Source: Hyalella azteca (taxonomy: Eukaryota > Arthropoda > Malacostraca > Amphipoda > Hyalellidae). Taken from it: a stretch of DNA of 64,000 bases. Positions within the stretch are counted from its first letter, which is position 1; every line of letters begins with the position of its first letter. The DNA lies in NCBI RefSeq assembly GCF_000764305.2, contig NW_025947034.1:124001-188000 (forward strand), given 5' to 3'. The notes beneath the pieces were generated by a model. The model did not search any database. It saw nothing but the letters and a program-made list of their open reading frames with translations, and had not been told where the DNA came from. The position numbers were made by a program, and so were the translations under genes. Shown here one piece after another: positions 23,430 through 34,655 of the stretch.

Positions 23430-25859
23430 GAGCAAGACGAATTCAGCGTCCGCTATTCCGGGCAATATTACATCCATTTCAAATCAGCTCCCAAATCCCA
23501 GTTCTTGCTTAGCATTTATGCTCGATATTCATCCGGGAAATTTCAAAATTCAAATTTTCAGATCAAGATGTGAAGAATAAAAAATGGAAAGCAAAAATTT
23601 ACAAAATCCGATCGCAGTGTGTTCAGGAATCCTCAATAAAAGTACTAGCAGCACTCAAAAGCCGCATTGCTATCTCAAGTTAAGTCTGTTATACGAATTC
23701 GACGAATGAATCTAGCTATTCTGCTTCACCATTCACCCGCAATGATTAAACTTACTACGTCTTACGTCTTGTAATACTTGCGTCTTGTAGTATTTACGTC
23801 TAGTAGTTTAACTACAGATATGAACCCCAAAAATGAGGCTTATTAAAATAATGTTACGTTCAGTTGAGCATTCGACGGATTCGATATTTATATGGAATTC
23901 TTCGCTTTAGATTCTTGCTTATCAACATTTCCCAGCCAAACAGTAACAATTTGATTAACTCAGCTAATTAATTCTGGAGTATACGATCAATGCATTTTCC
24001 AGACTTCGGAACTTGAATAATACAGCCTATCATATTGGACATGTTGCAAACAGTTGAAAATTCACAATAAAGATCAGGATTATTCTTTGCACCGTGTCAT
24101 TAGTCGTAGGTCACACACATTGCTATAATCTGCTGTCAAGAAGTCAAGTATTTATCACATTCCACAGTGTTGTGAATACGCATCATTGTAAAATATATTT
24201 TTTATCGTACAATAACTCGTTCGTTTAAGCCTATAAGGTAACTGTTTAAAACATAAAACACTGTTTTGAATTCTTTTGTTGCTCATATTTGTCAAGCCTC
24301 GTCATTGGTAATAGAGGTCGTGCTTCGTGACAGGAATAAGAATTAAGCTCGATCTCTGAGTCGTTGAGTCGGCATCGATAGCCGAGCTTGACTTCATTTT
24401 ACGTCAGTTGGACACGGTCGATTTTGGATTGATGGCTAGCTCGTCATTGCCAAAGAAATTACTTTGGATGTGATAAATTTTAATTGCATGATATAACGAG
24501 ATATTTTTTCTTCCTCGGGTAGGAAAGTTCGCGATAATAATAACCGGGCTGCACAAAATTTAAGTTTTGTGAAGATAAAAGATATAAGCTGCGGTGTTCC
24601 TCACCGCTAACCGCAGCAAAAGGCGGTAGCTTAGTACGACCAAGGACATTTTTTAACAGAGAATATATCACGATTAATTGAGTTCAACTCGAGAAAAGTA
24701 TACCAAAAGCATGATGATTAAATTACCTTAAAATATAATTAGTATAACGAGGTCAAATACAGAATCACATAATCAAATATGAATAGAAGCACAACTATCG
24801 TAATCCATGAAACTGCATACAACTCGTATACTAACACTATGCAGATGTAATTTTTACAATCATTATTATTCTATACATGCTATACATGTAAACACTACTT
24901 ACCATAAAGAAAACATAATCATAGATTCTTTTTGAGGGCGATTGCTCATATATAATTCTCACTACTTCCTAAGTAAACTACCTAATGTTCTTTATAGATT
25001 TGAAAATTAGCTTTTTATCTCTTCTTATTTCCATTCATTATAGAAATAATTAGAAAGCAATATTAGAGTCGGGCTCGAAGAAACTATCAGGAAAACATAT
25101 ATTTTGAGAATATTCAATCAATTCCTCCGTCTCTAACTAATGTTTGCACCATGTCAGAGATGGTAGATATGTAATCGAATTCGAAGCAAACTACTAGTAC
25201 GAAATAGGATACTCAATTACTGACTTTAAATTTGCTTTCAATTGTTCTTGATCTTGTCGTGGAAAACCGGAAAGCTTATTTCCTAACAGGCCAAGGTCAC
25301 AGTCAAGTCTAGCGATGGTAATTATTCTCTTTAGGATATGAGGGAAGGAACAAGGAACTCGAGCCATTTTTGGGTGGAATTTTTCCTTGAAAAGGAACAA
25401 TCGTCCAACGGGAACGAGTACGGCTTATTTCAGTAATGACCTTTGCCAAAGTTCCTCGACTGCAAGTCTAATGCCAGAATGAAATTTGTTTTCGTTGATT
25501 TACAATTATTGACTCCAAGAAGTCCGGTAAACTTAGTCCGAACTTAGTAAAGGAGGCCCAAAACTTTGGTGATGCGGCTCAATTGGATGGAGGAACTAAC
25601 TGCAGCTAAATCTGGTTATTGTTATTTTAAAATTCTGCTACACGAAAAATTTTCTGTTCGTGAATGAAGATCCGATAGAAGAGGAGGCCCCCTTCCCTCG
25701 GATGAATTTGCTTTTTGCATCGAAAGTATATAAGGAGAGCATCGCAAAATTCTCGTAAAGAACGTCCTAGGCCAACTCTCTGATGGCCTCTTCGTTCTCG
25801 TGTGGTCCTTCCCCGAGAGCTGTAACGGTGGCCTTATTTGGGCGGCCTTGGGCGACTGA
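23430..25859. other. Non-coding stretch, nothing defined
   Basis: AT-rich DNA with short open frames only. No splice-flanked frame, RNA gene or clear repeat. Confidence 0.4.
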
Positions 25860-26018
25860 TTTTTAGCGCATTTTCTCATTTAAGAAAAAAATGCACTATT
25901 GTGCTTGCCATGTCCGTTTGTCCGCCCGTCTGTCTGTCCGTCCGCGACTTCATGTTTTCGTCGACGAGAAAATGCGCTCTCTGTCACTCACTGCAGTGAG
26001 TACTGAGTTATATTTTTC
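25860..26018 (+). repeat. CCGT-hairpin element, copy 6
   Basis: Complete copy with intact palindrome and arms. Last one in the window; none is found between 26 and 64 kb. Confidence 0.9.
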
Positions 26019-26764
26019 AAGTTTTCTGAAGTCGCCAGACTAGTTCATTTCAATTCATTTTTTATTTTTATTGAACGTTTTTGCTATAACATAAAATTGA
26101 TACCTAACTTCATCATTCACTACATACATCGCTCTTTTTATGGATTTAGTACGATGCTATTTTCATAGAATATTAGCCTGTAACCTAAAACAACAAATTA
26201 CATGCGTAAGCTTTGTGATGATCCTGAGTAATATTCTCTGTTATTAATAATTGCTTCTATCTGTGACATTTTCCATCTAATATTTTACATGCTGCATATT
26301 TACGGTAAACATTAGTGGGTCAACCTATACTTCGTCTGTTTTACACTAGATGTTTTCGTTATTGATTGATCACCTTTTAAAACCTACAGACCGGCGGCTT
26401 GAAAAATCTCATAGTACGCACTGTAAAAAATGTCAGAAAATTTATTCATCACAGAAAATATCTGCCAACCTCTGAATAAAATTTCATTTACCCTTTTAAT
26501 TATACGGTTGTACGAGCAATGGTCCCTCATTTATAAGATCGTCAAAATCCAGCTGGTTTATCTCGTTGCCTTTCTATCAATTACTAAATCAGGAAACTTT
26601 TATTATATCATGACTATGATTTAAGCGTCTATCATTTTTATTTCCGAAGAAAATTTAAATCGCTTGTTTACTTCTACACCTCAGGTACATCATCCAAACG
26701 GTAAAGTTACTTAATCCAGACAAATATAATTTCCACCCAAATATCAGCATGATTAATTGCGCTT

Positions 26765-26796
26765 AAACTTCAACTGTTTTCAAACAGTTGAAGTTT
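26765..26796. repeat. Perfect inverted repeat, 15-bp arms, 2-base spacer
   Basis: AAACTTCAACTGTTT (26765-26779), spacer TC, AAACAGTTGAAGTTT (26782-26796). There are no mismatches. Could be a terminator-like hairpin, a recent palindrome from replication slippage, or a footprint; none is shown. Confidence 0.9.
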
Positions 26797-26925
26797 CTCT
26801 GTCAATGTAGCATGTTTCGCAATCTATCCTTAGATTTATTTTCAGATTTTCTACTGAATTCGCAGAACTTTTATTTCCCCTCACTTCATCTCTGGTTATA
26901 ATAATTTGGTTATAATTTTTAAAAT

Positions 26926-26970
26926 AAAATAATAATTTAATAATAACAATAATAATAATAATAATATTTT
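26926..26970. repeat. AAT trinucleotide tract
   Basis: Runs of aataat with interruptions over about 45 bases. Confidence 0.8.
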
Positions 26971-27549
26971 TTCTTCCCAGCCGAGGAAGGCTCCTCCCCT
27001 CACCGGGTTGCTCCCGCTGACTGCTTCTTGCGCCCTCTGGTCACTGTCACAGCAGACTGTGAGTTCTCCTAATGCTATTCCTACGAACACTTCATTTACT
27101 TTTCCTCTCATATCCCCATTCCTTTATTATTATATATTTTAAGGCGAAAAAGAACTTATCCTATCCTTCGAGATCCATGTTTATGCAAATTCCATTTAAT
27201 TACTAGCTTACTACCTTATAAGCTAACAGCCTCATGATAGCATCGTTGACGCTCCGAGTTTGAACGCCTTCAAGAACAGACTAGACGAAGCTATGCAGGA
27301 GCATATGTTCAGTCTTGAAATGCCTAGCACCTTACGAGCGTTGCAATAAGTCCAGCAGCTATCTAAATCCATCGTCAGTTATGGAAAGATCGGGTTCCAA
27401 AAACCGGATCCCTTGTAGAATCAAGTCAAGATAAGTAGGTATAAGAATCTGCAACAGGCCATGGGTCTATTTCTTCAGTGCCGACACTTCTATTCTATTC
27501 CATTCTATATGTCTTCAGTCTTGATTGGGCACGATGCTTGTAGTTACGG

Positions 27550-27660
27550 ACATGAAAGATAGCAGAAAGGGACACGAAACATAACACTAAAGGACACGAA
27601 ACATAGCAGTAACGGACTCGAAACATAGCACTAAACTAAAGCGTAACACTAAACATAACG
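27550..27660. repeat. Short repeat of GGACACGAAACATAAC-like units
   Basis: Four to five units of about 22-24 bp (ggacacgaaacataacacta and variants), then decay. Confidence 0.7.
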
Positions 27661-27946
27661 CTGTCTTGTTTAAGCCATATTGGATGTGTGACGATGTAAA
27701 TAAGCGGTCAAAATTTTGCCACCATCAATTCGGCAAATGAGCTGAATTATTGTGTTATTGATTAGTCTGTTCTCTGGCATTTCAATTAATTTAGAATCTC
27801 TAGAACTTTCCATGCTTATGAATTTAGAGACTGAAATGTGTTCGATGGCCCATTAAAGCATCAATAAAATACTATTTCGTCACTTGACTAAGGACGTACC
27901 TCTTCTCACTGTAGCCCACAGGAAAGTTTTCATTAAAGGTGTAGAA

Positions 27947-28038
27947 AAGGATCCTTCAGCTGTAACAAGAAGGATCATACAGCTATAACAATAAGGATCC
28001 TACAGCTGTAACAAGAAGGATCATACAGCTGTAACGAG
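27947..28038. repeat. 23-bp tandem repeat, four copies
   Basis: Unit AAGGATCATACAGCTGTAAC plus three bases, with BamHI-like ggatcc in copies one and three and ggatca in two and four. Confidence 0.9.
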
Positions 28039-31000
28039 AAAATGTTTGTAGCGCAGAAGCACTTAAGCCTTATACCTAAGAATAGCGATCGAATTTCTGA
28101 AACTGATTTCCCTGCAGTATTTGATGCGAAGTTTTCTCTCTAATTCTTGCAATGAGTACTAGACTGAGATTTAATAATATGCATTTAAATAAAAATTACC
28201 TTTTAAAGACAACACTTCGAAACAATCCAGTGTCTCTGTTGTTACTACACTGTACAATGAATTTCTAATTTTTTTCAAATATTAAAAAAATTGTTAAATT
28301 TGTTTTTTAATATTTAAAGAAAATTAATTTTCAAAATTATTCATTCTGTCAATTGATTCATGCATTGTCTCCAACTTTAAGCAAGTGCGCAAAATTTCAG
28401 ATCGATGGGAAATGTAGAAGTGTGTTAAATTTCGATTATAAGATTTGTAGCAGATCAACAAACAAACAACAAGAAGTGAAGTTAAAGGGAAGTGTTGTAA
28501 AAATAATGACAAGTTGTACGAATTTCCAAACCTTTACTCGCCATCGCAAACAATTCTTCCATTGACATCCACCTATATTTCACCCTTCACTGCGTTGGAA
28601 TATCGTAAAAAAATTATTCGTTTGCCCGCAATCGGGAAATTGTCATCGATGTCGCGTTTTCAGTTCATCTCGCTCCGATGGATTAAAATAGAATTTACTC
28701 CTATAATTTCCGCTATAATTCATGCCGACATGTGATTATGGGAATCGTGTTTGATGAAGCCAGCGATAGGAAAATAAGAAATTATCTATATAATATGAAA
28801 ATAAACTGGCTTAGCTGTACCCTGGCCATGTGCAGGAACCAAATTTGAACACAAATCGTATTTCAGAATCAGATCTTAATTTTCGTTTTCACGAGCATGA
28901 AAAGCTACGATCAAATTTAGACTCTTGCGTCTCGGAATGATTGGCTCGAAATGAATCGGAACAACCAGGACGAAACGAAAAATCACCTGGAATAAAATAA
29001 CGGGACAGAAAATAAAATTAGTCGAGACATAGGGTTATATAAAATAACAATCATTTCCTTGTTCATCAAATGATGAACCGGGCCGGATTTGTGTCCCGAA
29101 CTTTAAAACTCGTGTCCCGGTATTTACGAAACTATACGAGACAGATATATTTTAAACGGGACATGACGTAACGAGACACGGCATGTCTTAAATATTCAGG
29201 GCGAAACAAGATATTCCTTACGATGCGAAAACAAAGCCAAACATTGCGACCGCGTGGTTAAGGAATACCACGTTAGCCCTTGATTGTTCCTGAGGGGTCG
29301 CCTGCCGAAGACCACAACTGCCCCGGATATAATGTACCATCATGCTCTGAGCACTGGCCAGGCATGGGCGGATTCGGCGACATTTGGCTGCCAAACTAAT
29401 TTGGCAGATGAATTAGTGTGCAGATTTGACTATGTATGGCTGAATACTTAGTGAATGATGCTGTTGCTGCGCTTTTAATCGAGCATATGACGAGAACCAC
29501 ACGAATTCTGTACGCTTAATGGCATCATCGCGAGTTGGCTACGCAGTGTCGATGGGTCAGCCGCTAGGTGTATTATAGAGTTGGGATGGGCTTTCACAGG
29601 ACCAGCAAGATGCCACGAATCAGAAGTGATAACTAGAAATATTTTGAGGAGTAAAGTACAGGCGAGACTTATGATGGCCGAGGTATTAACCAGTCCAATA
29701 CCCGGTGCAAACATTTTGGCGATATCAACAAGGTCAAAAATGGACTCACAACTCACATCGGTCATGCGTAGACCCCTTCTTCGTGCCGACGCTGGATGGT
29801 TCTCAGGCTGGAGAAAAGATGCCGGCTGAAACAGACTCTGATATGGCATTAACGAACTTGAGAACATCTGCAGTGAAGTTGAGGCTTCATTGAATTTCAA
29901 ATGTCGAAACTTATATGAGAATAGTAGACAAATACGTCGTAAATCTTTATGTCGGTTGACCAAAGCCAAAGTTAACCCCCCAGTGAATGATTGGACAAAG
30001 TCTGTTATGCCATCACCACCTGCAGGCTACCGCAGATGAGAGTAAATAGTCCCAACCAAGTATAGAACGCGCCATTTAATGCTCTCCGAACTTGTTCAGT
30101 CGACCTCTCGGGCATTTAATTTTACACCAAAGAGTAGTACAGACCGTAGTTTTTATCGAAAACGAAGCCACGCACAAATTTGAGTCGATTCCTTGAGGGG
30201 AACTGGCTATTAATTAGATATGTTTTAAATTACATGTAATCCCTTCAGAGCTGAGGGACTTGGGAGCTGTTCAGTTGCGTACTTTCTTTTGTTTTAATCG
30301 AAAACAAAATGATGTGGAAATCTGTAATAATTCCTCTCGCTGCTTGTTTCTAACAATTATTTATGTCTTCAATTTCGATCAGGCCCGTCAAATTTGCTAG
30401 ATGAGCGATGTCATTTTACATAGTAATATACCTGTAACGTTGTAAACAGACAAAATGTTGACAAGATAATGTCTGAAACAATATACTCTTCTAATTATAT
30501 ATTAAGGATTAACTTGTACAGTATGTCCGTTGTGTCTCGTCATGTCTCGTTATTAAACATGAAAATTCCGGGAAATTTTGAAATTCCTATTTTATCTGGA
30601 ACGTCTCGTCTCGGTATTATTCAGAAATTCCCATGGAGTGTTGAAAATTGTCCCAGTTTTTATTGCTTGCCGGGACAAACCCTGTTGTCTCGTCTCGTCT
30701 CGAATGGAAAAAAGTATACCAAGCGCAGGAGTCCAATCAACTCTGTTTTGGTAATTTAAATCACATGAATTTGCTTTTAAGGTTTTGAATTGGGTCACGA
30801 TCTACTAGTGCGAGTTCTATTAGAGAAACGAGAAGACTTTCACCTGACTTACATTAATATCAAAATGTAATTCAAATTGGAATTATCATCACTTCAGTAA
30901 CTTCTTAGGTTTTGCAATGATTATTGACCATTTTATACTCATCGCAGACACTGTAGGATATGCTAGTTACGCAAATGTATTGTGGTTAGATATTGTCATA

Positions 31001-32312
31001 TAAATATGGCAGAACCAGTAGCAATTGGCAAGTCTATGATTATGAAGCCTATGAGTACGTCTGCCTGAATGGGGAAGAAGTTCCCACTCTTGGGGGAATA
31101 CGTATACGGTATCGCGGTATACGTATACGGTATCATTTCGGCCAAACCACCTCGTGAAATGGTAAGAACATTAATTGTATTGTATTTATTTGGATTATTA
31201 TAGATTTCTATGCCTCATCTGTACAGTTTAGTTCTTAATACTCAGCGATAAAATTGAATCGTTAGCATGATGAAGAGCTTTTTCAAAAAGGTTCCTAACT
31301 CTAAATTTTGTATCGAATCGTAGGAAAATGAGGCGATAGAAGTAGAATTTTGTGTCAGAATCAACAAAAACAACAAATTTTCACGACATGGGGGCCATGA
31401 TAGGTTTACTAATGATGCAGCGTCATGCTTGCAACGTCGTTTTGAAGCAATTGCACCATAATATGTAATCCCGCTTATATGAATCATCGTTTAGAATTCG
31501 CATAAGAACGCCGAAAACTGCTATTGTTACATCGACTTGTGATGTCATTGGACATCACAAGTTCAGCTCGACACAAAATGACTTGCCAGCCGCTGTAACA
31601 GACGAAGAAAATAACTACGTCCAAACCACGTATCACAACTCGGGTGATGAAGCAGAATGAACTTGTTACCACTCAGCTTCAAAATCAAGACATAAATACC
31701 TCCCCCTATATTTTGATTAATTAAATAGGATTCAAACAAAAACCGATTGACAATTAATTGAAATGAAAATTAATTGATAAGTTAATTGTGCTAGACTGCA
31801 TTCATTCTTGAGATTATTTGAAATGAAGAACACTGGTATACCACGAGTGTTATAGGTTAATCCGTCACATGGGATCCGCGTCTATTTCTAAAACAGTTGA
31901 CTTACGATTCAATTCTTCACAGAAGAAATAACTGGAAAAATTATCCGTTCTGAGCTATGGCTCTTTCCCAACAATATTTAGGGTAAGCACGCCGTATTCG
32001 AGCCTCATCGTAAATGATGAACACGCTATCACTAGCCATATGATTTCCATCGTAAACGCCATCAGCAATAATTTCTCTATTTTAAATATCATAGTTGGCC
32101 ACTGTTTCGTGAGTCTAGCAGCCTCATTAGCATTTATCCGGTAAAATTTAGCTTATTCTCATTTTAATTTCCATGGTCAAGTCATTATCATGCCTCTTCC
32201 TCATGTCATCTTTTCATGGCCGACTCTGGAACAGTTACTGTGAAATACGAGTACAGTTGTTCGTACAATTTTCATCTTCTCTTGCTCTAATGTAGCTTTC
32301 ATGAGCTACAGG
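28039..32312. other. Non-coding stretch, unassigned open frames
   Basis: Contains a 164-codon minus-strand open frame (29475-29969) with plus-strand frames opposite and a 96-codon frame at 30469-30759. Flanking zones at about 28960-29220 and 30520-30715 are both rich in GTCTCG/CGAGAC and GGGAC/GTCCC, in opposite sense, which may mark the ends of an old transposon of about 1.7 kb. No protein was recognised. A short mirrored cgtatacggtatc motif sits at 31100-31135. Confidence 0.3.
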
Positions 32313-32804
32313 CACGAGAGCAGAGCTGGGCAGCACTACTTTGAAATGTAGCGGCCGCTACCGCTACCGCTACATGCTCTAAATGTAGCGGGCGCTACCG
32401 CTACACTTGCTTAAATGTAGCGCCGCTACAGCTACCGCTACTGAAAATGTAGCGGCCGCTACATGTAGCGCGCTACTGCCCACCTCTGGTAACAACTAAC
32501 ATGTTGACACTAGTAACAGGCTGAGGTTGACCACACTACACCGAAATCTTTCGTACAGTTTTGTTCTCTAATTTATATTATCTATGTATCATGCTAGTTT
32601 TTAAATAATATTTTTATACTATTAAGTAAAATCTAAAGGCTTTATCTACATATATATGTAGCGGTAGCGCTGTAGCGGCAAAACCTCGTATCGCTACTTA
32701 AATATGTAGCGGGCCCTACCGCTACCGCTACAATTGCTTAAATATAGCGCCGCTACCGCTACCGCTACATGTAGCGCGCTATAATGCCCACCTCTGCACG
32801 GGAG
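32313..32804. mobile_element. hAT-type non-autonomous element with 8-bp target duplication
   Basis: Element 32321-32796 begins CAGAGCTGGGCAGC and ends TGCCCACCTCTG, matching inverted ends typical of hAT elements. It is flanked by cacgagag (32313-32320) and cacgggag (32797-32804), a 7/8 match expected for an 8-bp target-site duplication. The interior is dominated by GTAGCGGTAGCG/CGCTACCGCTAC motifs on both sides of a 150-bp AT-rich centre. A second inner end (TGCCCACCTCTG at about 32470-32481) suggests an internal duplication. No transposase is encoded. Confidence 0.85.
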
Positions 32805-34063
32805 CTTATGATTTCAACTACAAACTGATTCAAAGGGTTCACAATCATGTAAAATATACAATAAATGTATCAGAGTCTGGAAAAGACCATCAATAACTTG
32901 GTAACTCAGCTGGATGACTCGCGTTTGTTCAGAGAGTTATTCAGCTTCCGTGCGTTTGTTTAGCTGAATAAGTCTCGTGGATCGCGTCGAGTGCAGAATT
33001 TTCTTCTCGACTTATCAGCATTGAGGTTTCCCGAATTCCGTTTAAAATGAAGATTATGTCGTAAACTATGAACATAAATTTTGAAAATGAGCCAATAAAT
33101 ATTATCAGCTTCCAGAGTTCAAATGTTCATGGTTTAGTTCGACCTATGAAACCAAGTTGACTTTTAAAATTGGAAGCGGCCAATCAGCTAGTCAAATTTC
33201 ATAAATGAAGCTCATAATGTAATGAGGATAACTTCGTTAAGGTTTAAGGTTGCAATCTCCTTTCAAGCAGTTGATTTAATTTATTCTTGATAACCTGATG
33301 TCTTTAATTGTACCCAACATTCATACATATTTCTGTCGTCATTAAGTTTGAATGGAAGGTTTGTAAATATAAAAGGTCTTGGTTTGGGACATGGAAGCGT
33401 CATTTTTCAGAAGGATCCCTAATTTTGTTTGAGATACGTAATTAATTTTTGGCCTTTGTACGTATGAAAGAATAAAATAAATATGTAACAAAATGAAATG
33501 AAATAAAGTGCATATATGCACGTGATGTTTAAAATCTAAGATTTTAAAACAAAATCATTCGCATAACAGTAATAAATTCTTTGAAATCTTGTCATTGCCC
33601 AAGTTTGCAGAAACTCCGGGCATTCCACTTTTTCGGAAGCCGCTCCTTGTTTTTCATTTCAGTGTTGACTCGGTGCACACAAAATCTCCCCACAGCTCCC
33701 AACAAAATCTCCACACTGCTTTCCTTCTATATTTCTGCTATCGTCTCTCAACAATTTCTCAGTTTGTGAGTTGACTGAAATTCTAGAGCTACACGAATTT
33801 TGAGCGAAGTAAAATTCAAACCGAAGAGCACATTTTAAGTAATAATTAAAAGAAACGACCTCTCGAAATGCGATACAATGCCTATAGTACTTTTCATAGA
33901 CACAAGTAGCGCTTTCCGTTCAAATCGAATTATTTCACCAAAGGATCTACATCAAAGTTGACTATTATTTCTCACGACATTTTGTACATTTTATAACCAT
34001 TGATCATGAAAAAGGATAAATGAAAATAACGAACAAAACTATAACAATAAACAATTCTGAATA
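32805..34063. other. Non-coding stretch, nothing defined
   Basis: About 1.25 kb of AT-rich DNA. Two overlapping 61-62 codon frames near 33580-33774 have no supporting features. Confidence 0.4.
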
Positions 34064-34655
34064 CAGGGTGATTCGCGGAAACTTCCGGATCTGAAAGCTC
34101 AATGAAAAAAAAATAAATAGTAAAGATATCATTACAATATAAATTTTATTGACAAGAAATTACCTGGATTTTTGTATCGCTGATTTTAAAGATGACATCG
34201 AACAATTGAAGGGCCCCCATTGTCAATGAATTCAGTTAGTCGATTTTTGAAGTTCCGTTCAATACGCTGAAGCATATTGACGGGTGTGTTGGCGATTGCT
34301 TTGCGTATGTTGTTCTTCAAACGAGCTATGGTCCTTGTACAGTCATTGTAAACTTGCCCTAAATGTCTCCACCCACGTAACAATCGATTTCCGATCAGAA
34401 ACCTGACCAGAAGGATGAGTTCGTAACCGAGAACGGAATGCTCGTTGAGTAGCGATAATGGTACGGACATTAGAAAAGTACGCCTCGACAGCAAACGCAC
34501 GCTTCTCACTTGTCCAATGCATAGTGGCCACTGATTAAGCAGGACACAAAACTTTATGACTTTGCCTTTCATATGAAATACTCTCCGCCCTTTTCCTACA
34601 ACATCTGACTGCTTGGCGCGAAATACAGAACAGAAAGTTTCCATGAATCACTCTG
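34064..34655 (-). mobile_element. Internally deleted mariner-like element with DUF4817 start
   Basis: Ends are inverted repeats: CAGGGTGATTCGCGGAAACTT at the left and, read from the right, CAGAGTGATTCATGGAAACTT. The left flank is TA; the right has decayed to TG. On the minus strand an ATG at 34531 starts MATMHWTSEKRAFAVEAYF, followed by IATQRAF and DRKSIVTWV, the signature of the DUF4817 helix-turn-helix domain carried by an arthropod mariner-like transposase family. In another frame, 34186-34390 encodes the family's C-terminal end (LKNNIRKAIANTPVNMLQR, then RLTEFIDNGG). The catalytic DDE core between them is missing, and the two parts are out of frame. At about 590 bp this is a deletion derivative, incapable of making a transposase. 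Confidence 0.85.

Noticed and set aside
29475..29969. 164-codon minus-strand open frame
   Set aside because: Opposite-strand frames overlap and no family was recognised; kept only as part of a possible old element.
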